Assembly (NCBI GenBank): GCA_036785705.1
Contig: JAWUZG010000084.1
Coordinates: forward strand, 15,327,501-15,391,500
Direction: 5' to 3'
Length of the DNA: 64,000 nt
From: Acanthornis magna
Taxonomy: Eukaryota > Chordata > Aves > Passeriformes > Acanthizidae
The first letter of the stretch is position 1; the number at the start of each line of letters is the position of its first letter. Under the pieces are notes generated by a model that worked only from the letters and a program-made list of their open reading frames with translations, made no database searches and had not been told where the DNA came from. This document shows positions 50,801 through 62,336 of this stretch, piece by piece. The translations under genes and the position numbers were made by a program.

Positions 50801-51526
50801 AACTTTGTTCATATTTTATCTAAGATAGGATTCCTCCTACTACTCTTATCCATTTCATCTTATCTGCGAGCAAAATCCTCCTTCCTCCACACATAATATG
50901 GGTGTGGGGCAAAGCACAGTTTTCAAAATCAAAATCCACACTGCTGTTACTCAGACAATTAACCAAGGCCTTATTACTCCACCATACTTTAAACCAATTT
51001 CTCTGTAAGTTGGAACTACTATATTATGACTTAGACCTGCTTCTTGTGGCAGCTGCTTTATCCTCCAAGAGTAGGAACACAATTTTAATCTTTCTGGACA
51101 GAGCAGTGCTAGGACAAAACCGGCTACGGAAAAGTATACTTTGAATGGTAATGACAGGTCTTTTCCCAATGAAGGTAGAGCAGACAATTTGTCAGCTTAC
51201 TGCAGCAGTTCTTCATCTTCCTCCCCTGGGGAATTCAAAAATTGCTTTGGCTGGGAAAGGATGGATTTTAACCCCCAAACCAGGATATATCCCAAATTTT
51301 AAATCAAATTGCTACATTTTCTTTTTGACCACAAAACAGATTTCCAGAGAAATAAAAACTAAGATCTCCGAAAAACCACATCAGTTTTTCTTCTTATTGG
51401 TAACAGTTGCTATTCTTCCTCTGTGCTGAACAAAATTGAGTCAAATGCAAGTACAACAAAAGCCAAATATTAATTTAAAATACCTTGTGTATTTAACACC
51501 TTGTGTATTTAAGCCTTTAGAACTTA

Positions 51527-51529
<3 letters not shown>

Positions 51530-51556
<27 letters not shown>
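51530..51556. repeat. poly-T run, 27 bp
   Basis: An uninterrupted T tract, equal to poly-A on the TRAF6 sense strand. No transposon body is recognised next to it. Confidence 0.9.
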
Positions 51557-51558
<2 letters not shown>

Positions 51559-52176
51559 TGTTGGTCGTTAAATACATAAAGCACTTTTCTAGACTGCTCT
51601 TTACACCTTTTTTGTTTGTACAGTCCAGCTTCCAGATTCAGGAACAACTGTGATTAAACTGGATCATTACACGGTAATTCTTCCTTTTGCTAGTGTGAAG
51701 TTTCTCAGGCAGAGAAAGCCTTAAACTATATTTGCTAATGCACCTGAAATGCCCTTTTCTAGAGCTAGGAAGTGCTACCAGACCTGCTGACTGTGGATAT
51801 AATGGGCTTTAGGTTGGGCACAGAGGTATCCAGGCCTTGGGCTGGCAAAGGTCGATTGTCCTCTCCAAGGCAACAGCTGTATTGTTTGCCAACAGAAAGG
51901 AAGATGCTTTCCATGCCAAATGGTAATGGACAGAGCCTGTTTGATCATTACCTGTGCTGCAGAAGTCTGGGAATGCCCTAAGGATCAAACTTTCGTACCC
52001 CAGAAAAGACAGTTAAGACTACAGGAGTCCCCATCCTACTCTTGCAACTTTAAACCATAATGAAACCTTTCTTCACTAAGTAACCTGTGCTATGTTGCTA
52101 TTTACACTGCTACATTGCAAAGTGATTAGGCTGATGTGAGATAGCACAGCCAAACCAGAAGAGCAAACTCCTGCAA

Positions 52177-52208
52177 GAATAATGTACCTTATGAATAATG
52201 TACCTCAT
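52177..52208. repeat. two-copy tandem duplication, 16-bp unit
   Basis: gaataatgtaccttat is followed directly by gaataatgtacctcat, differing at one base. It is a small local duplication within an intron. Confidence 0.85.
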
Positions 52209-54056
52209 GATCAACAAAAACAATTTCAAAACAATTTAAACTGCCCATATTTTAAATTAATGCATGCAACAAAGCCCAGTACTCTGATTTTTCAAGTCCC
52301 ATAGTATAGTGAAGTTTAGGCAGGACTACTGGTACCAGAAAATATCTTCAGATTGCCTGTAAAATCACACTATCTTTAAGAGTATTAGGGAGGAAGTAAA
52401 AGTATTGTAGCAATGTTTCAAGCCTTTGGCAAACTGAAGGAATACTGTGCAAGGAGGTATCAGCTGCTATAAAAGAAAATTTTTATTATAAATCAGGAAG
52501 TACTGAATACAATTAATTTCCACATGCCCTTTCCTAGAAAATTGACACTGACTACCCATATAAATAAGAAAATCAATACAGAGGACTATTCAAAATCCTT
52601 TTTCTTACTTAGAGTTCACAAATACAATTAATTTGCTTGCAGCCTGGCCAGCACACACGCAGCAGCAGAAATGCCTTTAGCACTGCATCGACAGAAAAAT
52701 TGGCCAAACTCATTCTCTTTTCTTCATCTGCGTTGTATATGTACATATAGATTTCTGGGTCATGAGACTGACAGACCAGTGGAGTGACTTTCGATAATTT
52801 CTTTATGGAGCAATACTTGCAACACCTATTCCCAGGAACATTAATCAATTGTGTACTGATAACAAGCACCATGTGTTTCCACTATGAGGTTTGTAGCTAC
52901 CATCACTATGGCCTCATCCAGGCAGAACATGTGAAATTATGCAAATGCCTTTTAATTAATACCTATGAAACACTTTCTTTTCAAAGTTAGCAAATGCCTA
53001 GACAAGCCAAAGCAATAGGAGATTCAGGCAGAACTTTTAACTGCAAAAACTAAATTCTAGTCTCTTGTAAAAATCTGCAAGCAGGTTGCAAATATTTTGT
53101 TGAGATATGAACTTTCTTTTTTCTAATAGCATTTACTGCTAAGACTTCCAAGTCTTTTGGATAACCACTATACTTACACCATTTTAACATGTGAACCTGA
53201 AGACTTTGAAGCAAACACAATAAAACAACATTCAGAGCTCATTAGACTATCAAGAGCTCCTGACTAGAGCAGAGCAGCCCTTGGGGGTTTCTGAAGCTTT
53301 CCAGGTGATTTCTCTTTATTTGTAAAGAATGCTGTCAGGCTTTAATCACATAAGTGTTTTCTTATGTTACTAAGGAGACTAGATAGTGGCACACTCACAG
53401 TTACATTCACATTTTATCTTACTTAAGTATGTGAAAAGAAATTTAATTTTAGTGAGCAGTGGAAGCATACTATACTGTATTTCATACCAAGATACTCTAT
53501 GGGTTTTTCCATAACCAAAAAACAAACCCAAGCCAAAACTCCCCAAAACTTCCTTCTATTTACTAACTTTTAGATACAATTCACTGAGAATTGGAAAATA
53601 CAAGGAATGCCCTGTTAGTCAGAAGAACAGTGCTAATTAACTCTTTACTTTGGCAGCAACTCTGTCTTCTGTTCTCCCTCTGCACACTGTGGACACACTG
53701 AGATAGGCATTGTGCCTTTCTATACCCCTCAGTAGACCTACAGAGAACGCAAGATGCTGCCCTAATGGTGACAAACACCCATAAGGCACTTCAAAAAGAG
53801 GCAGGGAGAATTAGGGCTGTGAACAAATGTCATTTCCTCAAGGCAGTCTCCAGGTTACATTTAATTACCATCCATCTCTATGTGGCATTATTAAAATGAT
53901 CTGAGACCCTGGGAAAGCAAACGGTGAATAAAACACACATTCTGAAACAATTAAAACATTTCTCCTTTTCACTCCACCTTACATTTACTTTTATTTTCTT
54001 TTTGACATGCTTTATACCCAGACTCTTTTATGGTCAGTTTTCACAGTCTGGATCTA

Positions 54057-54060
<4 letters not shown>

Positions 54061-54090
<30 letters not shown>
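54061..54090. repeat. poly-T run, 30 bp
   Basis: An uninterrupted T tract in the first TRAF6 intron about 1.4 kb from exon 1. No transposon is recognised beside it, and its length is prone to assembly error. Confidence 0.9.
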
Positions 54091-54095
<5 letters not shown>

Positions 54096-55489
54096 ATGCT
54101 TAGCTACTCTGTGCTACTGAGACACAAAAGTTACTCTTCTTGGCATAATAAACTCAGGGAAGCTTAAGGGGTGAAGAACGTTCACCTCAGTTATTTTTTC
54201 ATGCAGAAGTTCTGTCAGCAGTACTGCAGCATTGCAATACTACAAAACTTTAAAGGCCACATGTCTTGACAAGTTCTCATTCAACAGAATCTGACTGAGC
54301 TCCATAAATCTTCACCCGCTGGGAAAAACTGAAGGTAATGTGGAATACACAGAAGAATTATGCCCAGAGTGATACCATGAAAATAATCCAAGTGCTTTTA
54401 TCAGCATACTTCTGTGACTTTTTTCCCTTCTACTAGAAGAAGTTTTACAGCCTTTTCATTCAACAGGAAGACAAAGCAGTTTGCTTGCAAGTCTTTAAAC
54501 AGCTGGTGAATAGAGCGCAAAATTCACCCACAGCTTCAAATCAGTACTTTATTAATCACTCACACTGGTATCTGAGACACCACAAAATCAACATAGCTGG
54601 GGGTAGCTCTGCAGAACGTGTCAGAGGCAAACATGGGGGAATATTTTCGGCAAGCTTTAACGACTAGGTCTAAGGGATATAATTAGAACATTTTCCTCCC
54701 ACCTACAGCTGAGATTTCCGTTTAAGTACGAAAAGACTCAGCGTGACCTATCCGAGACAGACGAAATTGATGGCAATTACTACTGAAGTCATAATTTAGC
54801 ACTCGTATTAATAAATTTACCGTAAATATTAAATACCGCCAGTCTTTACTACAAAATAAGAGCTATCGGGCTTAGAAACAGTAACCTATCTTGCTAGTTA
54901 TCCTTTAACGTGTTCCCGAATAATTTATTGAGTATCTATCCGGTTTTCACAGCGGGAAAACCAGAGCCCGAGTTAAGCTGATGTGCCCGAGACAAGCGGG
55001 AGCGCAGCTCGAGAGTCACCGCTGCTCACGCTCCTCACGGCAGCCCCAGGCAGAGGCAGGACAGTCAGGCCAGCCGCGTTCCCACCCGCCAGGCAAAGCA
55101 GCGTGCCTGCGAGCCCCGTGCCGGGCGGCACGGCCCGGCTCAGCCCCGCCGCGCTGGCCGCGACACGCTTTCAATTCCGGAGCAGCGCAGCCGGAGCGCC
55201 CCAGCCCCACCAGCGCCCTGCCCCAGCGCTCGCACCCCCGGCCCGGCCCGGCCCGGCCGTGCGCCGAGCCCCGAGCTCGGGGGAAGGGGCCACAGGGCTC
55301 CGCGGGGCCGGGCAGGAGGCGGCTCCGCTCCGGGGGACAGCGCCGGGCGCTGCCACACGCCTACAGCAGCCCCCGCCGGCCGGGCCCTGGTTCCCAGAGT
55401 GCGGCCGGGCCCTCGCTCCCCGAGTCCGGCCGGCGGGCCCGCCGCAGCCCTCGTCCTCCCGGCCGCCCCCCGCGTCCCGCCGGACTCAC

Positions 55490-55640
55490 CGCGACCGCTC
55501 CCCGCCCGCCGCCGCTTCGGCTTCTCTCCGGGAAGCGCCGGAGCAGCGGCTCGGACCCAGAGCGGCTCCCGGGGCGCCTCGGCCGCTACAGCGCCCTCTG
55601 CCGCCGCGGAGGGGCAGCGCCGCGGGGCGGGGCGGGGCGG
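55490..55640 (-). other. TRAF6: presumed TRAF6 non-coding exon 1
   Basis: On the minus strand GGTCGCG|gtgagt gives a strong donor at 55489, inside the CpG island and 7.7 kb upstream of the ATG exon. Mammalian TRAF6 also starts with a non-coding exon in a CpG island. The 5' end is set arbitrarily at the GC boxes; the true start site is unknown. Confidence 0.55.
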
Positions 55641-55666
55641 GCTGGCAGGGCCGCGGGGAGCTGCGC

Positions 55667-55699
55667 TGTCACTGCGGTGTCACTGCGGTGTCACTGTCA
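55667..55699. repeat. 11-bp tandem repeat (tgtcactgcgg), nearly three copies
   Basis: Two perfect copies of tgtcactgcgg are followed by a third diverged copy beside the GC boxes of the TRAF6 promoter. Confidence 0.85.
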
Positions 55700-56060
55700 C
55701 CCCTCCCCAAAATACACAAAACTGTCTCCACCAGTGGCTGTGGCAGCGCTGAATCCTCCTGCCGGGCCGGTGTTCGCTCCGCGCTGCTGATGCTTTTATG
55801 AAGAGCCATCAGGATCCGCTCCGCTCCGTCGGGAGCGCTGTTAAAAACGAGGCGCTGAAAGCCGGGGGGGTGGCGGTGTGTGTGCGAACGACTTGGGAGT
55901 CGCCAAAAAGCCTCTTCTCAATGCAAAGTAAACGCTGATTAGAAACAATTTCCTCTCTCGCCCTCAGCTGTCCCGGGGGACTCCTGCAGGCACCGGGGCC
56001 GGGTGCGCTGCCTCCCCAGGGCGGGCGCGGAGGGAGCCTCTCCCGGTGGCTTGGACTGCG

Positions 56061-57929
56061 GGAAATACTAAGGAAGTGAAATACTGGAACAACGTGAACA
56101 CAGACAGCTTCATTTCCTTAGAAACGAACGAGGGGAACTTGGTTGATTGCATTAGGGAGTTTTCCTGGCAAGAATCTCTGATTAACAAACATTTAAATCC
56201 AACGAACGCTTCTGTTCCCACTCTTTGGGGATGCTGGGAGCCACAATTTTCCAGTGGTTTTCCGTGTTTCTGTCTGCACGCCATGCTCCCTGGGAGCTGG
56301 AAATCAGTGGCTTGTCCCATGGCTCAGGTGCCTGTCTCCCTCTGCAGAGTGCTGCTCCCGGAGCCAAGGCCATGCCAGACCCCAACAGACCCCTCGGGAC
56401 ACTGCTTGTGTCCAAAACACACCTAGATTTTTTTGTTAGGACCTACCTGCCAGGAAACTAAAGAGTTAGGGGAGAGAGGTAGCTGGGCCATCAGATAAAA
56501 CTCTAAAGTATAACAGTAAAGAAATAACAACATTAAGAATAAATAAATAAATTGAAACTTTGTGGACCCACCCCTGGATAACTGGCTGAATTTCAGAGCC
56601 ACTCTTTTTCTCCCCTGCCAAGTGAACATAATGTATGCTACTTTCATTAGCTGTAAAACAAGGAAATTTATCATTGCAAGGCTTTGCAAAACAAGTGTCC
56701 TTAGATGGAGAGTTTTGTATGTCTGAAAAATACTATTTTTAGTAATCTGCAAGGTGTCAAGGGCATTGATGTCCAGCCTGTTTCAACTGAGAATTCAAGA
56801 ACTTATCCAGAGTTTTTATTCCAAGAATAAATGAATCCTTTTAATCAGAAGAGTTTCCAAATCTGTACGATTTAGGCCCATGATCATGTGTTGATGCCCA
56901 TGCTGTAACAGAAACAAATGCAAAAATGCTTTTCTCCACTCGGTGGTGCCAGCTGCCCAGGGAAAACATTTTCCAGTACTGGATCCGTGCAGCTCAAACT
57001 GTTGAGCAATTGTGCTCATACAGACATAAAACACACCCAAAGCTGTAGCAATTTGAGATCAATTAAAATCTTTGGTTGCCTGCTGTATCCCTACGAGACA
57101 ATATTTTTCCAAGGTGATTTCCTGGGTACTTGGAAGAAAAGCAGTTGACTAGGCTATGTATGCTCATGTGGTTCCTTTGATAAGGAAGCTGATGCCTGTG
57201 CAGTGCGGTTTTGCACGGGAACTCAGGCTCCTGGGGGGACGGCACAGGCAGCCAGCTACCTGGGCGAAGTTTTGATTAAGCACCCCAGAGGGAGAGAACA
57301 GCTAAACTTCTCAAAGAGCCTCGAATTCCTCAATACTAACAATGCTTATTGTCAGGGAACAGTGCCTGCCATTTCAAGATAAGAGAGGAAATCAGTATGT
57401 GACTGCAGAGAGTGATTTTGATTGATATCTAGCATTGCAGCTCGACCTGATTTTTTTTTAAAAGGTCTCTCCAAATGCTAAGGAGTGAATAGTAAAAATA
57501 GGTAGGTTGTTAGGAAGTCCAGGCAAAACAGCAGAGTAGCAGAGCTCCGGCCCTGCCATCTAATGTTCTCAGAAGTCTAGAAATGCCTCAGCCATGACAT
57601 CCTTGTCCCACACTGCCTTGGCCTGGAATGACATCTATGACTTCTGCTTTATCCTGACACTCCCATTCAGATGTTTCCAATTGGAATTTTTTCACATTAG
57701 GGTTTTGTGTGTGTTGGAATCTGAGCAAGGACATCAAGATTTGTCTCTGACCCTTTTTACTTTCTCCGTGCATTGCATATTCCATAAATACATTGTTTTC
57801 TTTCTCCATGCATTACTTGCTTTGGCATGAATCATTACACTGGTTTCTGGTTCACTGTTGTCAGCCTCTTGTGTGGCACAAAGACTCTCGACTAATCACT
57901 TCTCCGAGACATCACCTTACAAGAATGGC
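56061..57929. other. spacer between the TRAF6 island and the CR1 copy
   Basis: Unique sequence of ordinary base composition. Short open frames on both strands lack any motif. Nothing is recognised. Confidence 0.6.
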
Positions 57930-58600
57930 TTGAGTCAGAATGGCTCAGAAAGGACCTGGAGGTGCTGGTTGACAGCCAGCAGTGCCCAGATGGCCAAGAA
58001 GGCCTATGGCATCCTGGCCAGTATCAGAGGGAGTGTGGCCAGCAGGACCAGGGAAGTGATTGTTTCTGTGTACTTGGCACTGCTGAGGCCCCACCTCAAG
58101 TCCTGTGTTCAGGTTTGGACCTCTCACTACAAGAAAGGCATTGAAGTGCTGGGGCAATGAGACTCCTGAAGGGTTTAGAGAACAGGTCTTATGAGGAGTA
58201 GCTGAGGGAGCTGGGGGTGTTTAGCCTGGAGAAAAGGAGGCTCAGGGGAGATCTTATCGCTCTCTACAGCTACCTTGCTTTCAAGGATGTTGTACCAAGG
58301 TGGAGTCAGTCCATTTCCCAAGCAACAAGTGATAGGACAAGAGGAAATGTCCTCAAATTGCGTTAGGGGAGGTTTAGATTGGGTGTTAGGAAAAATTTCT
58401 TCACCAAAAGGGTTGAGGAGTATCGGAACAGGCTGCCCACAGAAGCTGTTGAGTCACCATCCCAAGGGTGTATTCAAAAGAAGCGCAGATGTGGCACTTA
58501 GAGAATAGATTTAGTGGTGGACTCGGCTGTGTTAGGTTTGTGGTTAGATCTGATGATCTTAAGAGCCTTTTCCAACCTAAAGGCTTCTATGATTCTAAGA
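57930..58600 (+). mobile_element. CR1 LINE 3' end, about 670 bp, well preserved
   Basis: The sequence follows CR1 closely: ggtgctggttgacagccagc, tggccagcaggaccaggga, gtttagcctggagaaaagga, ggacaagaggaaatgtcct, gatgtggcactta and a terminal cttctatgattcta copy of the CR1 octamer. It covers the end of the reverse-transcriptase ORF and the 3' UTR in the plus orientation, 5' truncated as is usual. The coding part has stops and small indels, so it is dead. It sits between the divergent TRAF6 and RAG1 promoters. Confidence 0.95.
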
Positions 58601-59587
58601 ATTGAAAGTGTTGTAAGATCAGAGTAGGTAAAAGAGTGTGGGTCCTCTCACCTATTTTAACCATAGCAAATATCAAATGTTACAAATTTTGCTGATTTTT
58701 CCTCTGGCTGACATCAGATGCTGTCCGGTAAGAGGTACATTAACTGGGAGATCCTGAGCCACAATGTAAGCACAGTGGCCTCCCTCAGCCATCTTCTCAG
58801 GGAAGAGCATGCAAATCAGAAATGGATTTTGAGTCCTGCAGGATCACAAAGTCTCCTGAAAAGGGGAAATATCTGGGTGTTTATGTAGTTTTGCTGCTAT
58901 TGCAAATTCCTACTTCTGGAGTGTGAACTTACATTCACATTTGAAAGGACTTGATGGTTCACTAGAATTTTTGCACAATTTTATGTGTGGAGGCTGAAAA
59001 CTTTCAGGCTGCTGTTGTATGATAGCATCTTTCCACATTGAGTCAGTTTTTGAGACAGTTGCTCTGTGGAAACTCTGCATGGGTTTTCCTCTTGGGCTTC
59101 CAGGAAAGACTCTACTGGTCACTGTCTGTGGCCACCTATGGCCCATACCTGATGTAGTACCTACCAGTTATACTCGATGAGTATATAACTAACTTTTATA
59201 TTGTTTGTTTGTCCTGCCTGCCCAGGGCCTTCAAGACCCCAGATACACATTAATAAAGAGGAAATATCCATGTAAATTAAATACTGGTATCAGAAGAAAG
59301 GACATTTTGTGATCCCTGTTGTCATTCACCCAAATAGCAGAAGCTTGGCTGGGGAAGCGAGACGCTGGCCTTCAATGAAATAGCTTTGTCGTGAACACCG
59401 CTGTGACCAAGACTAGGCTCTCCTCTCAGAGACTTAGCAGTGAAGAAATCAGTTATGAAACTATAAAGAAGAAAGCTAAATGCAAACTTTGTGTTCAAAA
59501 ACAGTGCAGGTGCTCCTCAGAGAAAGTCTGCATACTTATCTCAGAGCCCAGGAGTCTCACACAAGACGACCTTGTTTATATGAATTT
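58601..59587. other. spacer upstream of the RAG1 promoter
   Basis: Unique sequence. A plus-strand open frame at 59391-59630 has several cysteines but no known finger spacing and runs into the promoter-like cluster. Nothing recognised as a gene. Confidence 0.55.
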
Positions 59588-59742
59588 TGTGGTTAAGCCT
59601 CATAAATTGCCAGGTGCCACCTGGATTTGAGAGTTCTGTATTGTGTTAAGTTCAAATAAACTGTGGTTAGCACCAGTGTTGTACGGGGAGCTGGGAGGGA
59701 GAGGGATAAGTGAGATAAACAGCACTGCAGTGTCTTTAAAAA
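59588..59742 (+). promoter_or_regulatory. candidate RAG1 promoter: RUNX, E-box, GATA motifs
   Basis: Within 155 bp are two TGTGGTTA RUNX motifs (59588-59595, 59662-59669), an inverted-repeat pair of CAGGTG E-boxes (CCAGGTGCCACCTGG, 59610-59624), two WGATAR motifs (59705-59710, 59713-59718) and a TATA-like tttaaaaa (59735-59742). RUNX1, E2A/HEB and GATA3 are established regulators of lymphoid gene expression including RAG genes. The cluster lies just upstream of a splice donor suitable for exon 1. Function is inferred. Confidence 0.5.
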
Positions 59743-59764
59743 GCAGAGGGAACACAGAAAGAGT

Positions 59765-59857
59765 GAGACCATGCATGAGAGAGAGCAAACAAGCCTGACA
59801 TTTGGAACAAACTGGGCAGACATAGCAGCAGCTCTACAAACTGACAGCGAGCTGAAG
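59765..59857 (+). other. RAG1: presumed RAG1 non-coding exon 1
   Basis: A donor GAAG|gtaggc at 59858 lies about 2.45 kb before the RAG1 coding exon, and RAG1 in other vertebrates has a short non-coding first exon. The start is placed about 25-30 bp after the TATA-like tttaaaaa and is a guess. Other donors in the region could be used instead. Confidence 0.4.
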
Positions 59858-62310
59858 GTAGGCTAGCAGTATTAATGACAGCATCGCAGATGCTTGTAGG
59901 ACACCCCAGTGTTGGTTCCTTGGCCTGGTTTAACAGGCAGGTCAATGATTTTATTTTATATGTATGTCCTCACTTCAGAGGTTGTTCTGTTCATTTTGGT
60001 GAGACTTTCTATACAGCAAGGTCTTCCTTGATGTCCTTGATGTGAACAAAAGTATTGCAATCTTGCTTGTCTTCAGAAATGTATGAAAAACTGTGATCTA
60101 GGGGAAAAAGGGATTTCTTTTCCCTTTTCAAGAGAAAAAGGGGTGATACTGAACACAGCTGCTTGAGTTGATTAAATTACCACAGCTGGGGATTCACCTG
60201 GGGTTCCCTCTGTAAGACTGAGCAGGGTAGGCAAGGAGAAAAGAGATTGTTGAGCATGACCCCCAACCAGAATAACAGAACACAGGCACATCTTGCATGA
60301 ATAGCAGGAAATAGTCCTAGCACTGGGAATATTTCCTGCTCTCCCAAGAGAACTGCTAGTATCTCCACTGCCTGGGAGCTAGGCAATTCAAAAGCATTTG
60401 ATGAGTAGCCTGTTGGCAACAATTAACTACTGCAGAAAGTGAAGGTCTGATAACCTGAGAGGGCTTCTTTGTCATTCATTTTTTCCAGGACATGTTCAAT
60501 GAAAAAGGAAAAAATGCTTGAACTTTTCTTTATCACAGGTAAACCCTGTCTGATTCATTTGACTTGGTGATTAATAGCAAGAGTCAGGTCACGGGTTTGG
60601 AGATGAGTATGGCACTGGAGTGGCACTTACTCAAAGGGTTAGATGAGCAGAGAAAGTATTAAATATTTTGCTCTAAATGTACTTAGTGCTGGCTGTTTCT
60701 TTACAATGACTTAGATACTGCCCTGAAGAGGCATTACTTAGGGTTTAAGAGATTCTGAAGGTGCTGCTGGTGGTTGTGAAATTACACAAAATTGCATAGG
60801 GTGTTATGTAGAAGAGAAGGATCTGTGGGCAGTATAGGGCAGCTAGGTATTCAATTACTCTGCAGGTGATAGGAACACAGAACTGTTCAGGGGAAATGGG
60901 TTACTGCTCAGAGCATAAATTTCACCAAGTCTGCCACAAGATGCAGACAAGAAAATGAGACAGTAGTAGTGTTCTGAATACATCTGTGGCCAGCTGCACC
61001 TCACAGATCTGTGAACAGCAGAATACAAGCACATATGTTGCCAGGCTGGATCAGCAATGGACAGCAGGAGACTGCAGTGCACACAGGGACATTGAGGAGT
61101 ATAGGCAGCTGGATGGAGCAATGTGGGCAGATGGGGACAGTGGTATGGGCAGCTTGTTCACAGTGGGATGAAATGAAGAGAAGCTGGGTAGAAAACAAAC
61201 CTAAAATTCAGTTGCCAAGCCTAATGAATGATTTTAAAGTAAAACTCAGCTCTTCAGGAAAGAGCTAATCAGACTGGTATGTCATTCTGGATGTGGAACT
61301 TAATTAATGCATGCAGTCCTTTCCCGACAGACTCTGAAAGGCTGTACTGAAATAAGGCTTTATTGAAAGGTTATAGATGAAATAATCTCAGAAACACCCT
61401 GGGCATCATCACTTTGGATCATGACTTGGATGTATTTCCTAATGAAGGACACCTTCTGAAAAGACACCAAACAGAGATTTCTAGCAAGTTATCTGGATTG
61501 CTAAGCAATGATATAATCAGTTAAAGAAACCACAGCCATATCATTTCTAGTTCTAGTACATTGTTTTAAGATATAGTTTTCCTCATTTTTATTACTCCCA
61601 CCAACCAGATCAGTAAAACCAAAACAAGTCAGAAAACGTCACTGAATTTTCTCTATACTGTTAGTTTACCTTGTGCATTTCTCATAGCCAGGTAATGAAA
61701 AATAGGTTAGTCACTCTTGTTGTTTCTATACAAATTTATTTTCTTAGTCTAATGCAGTAGCAAAAAGTTTCCATGTTAGAGGTGAAAGTCTTGTATTTAT
61801 TTTTATACACACCATATTTCCATGGAAACCACATTGATATTACTTTTGGCTGCACCTCTATGAAAGCTAAAACTGGGGTCAAATTTAAACAGACACTTTC
61901 AGATTTCCACTACCAATTGAATTCAGTTTCACATTAAAAAAATCACCAACTTTCAGAATGCAATGCTGTTGTCGATAGTAGCTTTACTCATGGTAAGCTC
62001 AGTTGAGCATAAGAAGGAAGGGGCAGATTTGGATGTTTACTACCAGATGACTAACAGCTTCATGTAAGGTGCACAGGTGATCAAATAGACATGTGATGCC
62101 TTGGGATCAAAGTCAAAATACATTTGGGAACTCACCTGATACACTGAGTGGACAGTCTTTTCTGGGCCTCTCAGTTCAGTAGGTGTCTTGGATGAGTAAT
62201 GCACTTTCAAAGCATTTCTCAGTTAAAGTGATTAGAACTGTTCTATTAAAAATCATGGCATTATTATTAATTTTGGAAAATAAGCTAACTTACATCTTTC
62301 TGTTTCTCAG
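59858..62310 (+). other. RAG1: presumed RAG1 intron 1
   Basis: Ends with the acceptor ctgtttctcag. Contains no repeat family or gene that I recognise. A CCATGG-centred palindrome next to a RUNX-like aaccaca lies near 61818-61833. A chance CACAGTG heptamer occurs at 61159-61165. Confidence 0.45.
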
Positions 62311-62336
62311 GTGATCTGATTTCTGTGAGACTGCAG
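62311..62336 (+). other. RAG1: RAG1 5' UTR part of the coding exon
   Basis: Twenty-six bases between the acceptor tttctcag and the ATG. No in-frame stop occurs in this piece, so the start choice rests on homology. Confidence 0.7.

Larger units (their letters stand above)
47812..55489 (-). other. TRAF6: TRAF6 first intron, 7.7 kb
   Basis: The intron from the donor gtgagt at 55489 to the acceptor at 47812. It holds two long T runs (27 bp at 51530-51556, 30 bp at 54061-54090) and small tandem duplications at 51482-51513 and 52177-52208. Open frames on both strands are short and unrecognised. A further non-coding exon cannot be excluded. Confidence 0.65.
54960..56060. promoter_or_regulatory. CpG island over the TRAF6 promoter
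   Basis: A sharp rise in G+C and CpG frequency against AT-rich flanks. It contains (cggcc)n-like sequence at about 55239-55258 and overlapping Sp1-type GC boxes (ggggcggggcggggcggg) at 55624-55641. It covers the presumed TRAF6 exon 1 and is the obvious housekeeping-type promoter. Long open frames on both strands inside it follow from the lack of A/T-rich stops and are not taken as genes. Confidence 0.85.

Noticed and set aside
54981..55801. Two overlapping plus-strand open frames of about 270 codons in the CpG island
   Set aside because: The region is extremely G+C rich, so stops are rare in all frames. The translations are proline/arginine/alanine-rich with no domain, and several frames on both strands are open together.
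57858..58160. Plus-strand open frame of 100 codons near 58 kb
   Set aside because: It lies within the CR1 copy and is a fragment of the element's decayed ORF, not a host gene.
59391..59630. Plus-strand open frame with clustered cysteines upstream of RAG1
   Set aside because: Cysteine spacing does not fit a zinc-finger class, there is no homology I recognise, and it overlaps the promoter-like motif cluster.
61159..61188. A CACAGTG heptamer in the RAG1 intron that might suggest a recombination signal
   Set aside because: At a 23-bp spacer the following nine bases match the nonamer ACAAAAACC at only about five positions, and no 12-bp spacer partner fits. A 7-mer of this kind is expected by chance.
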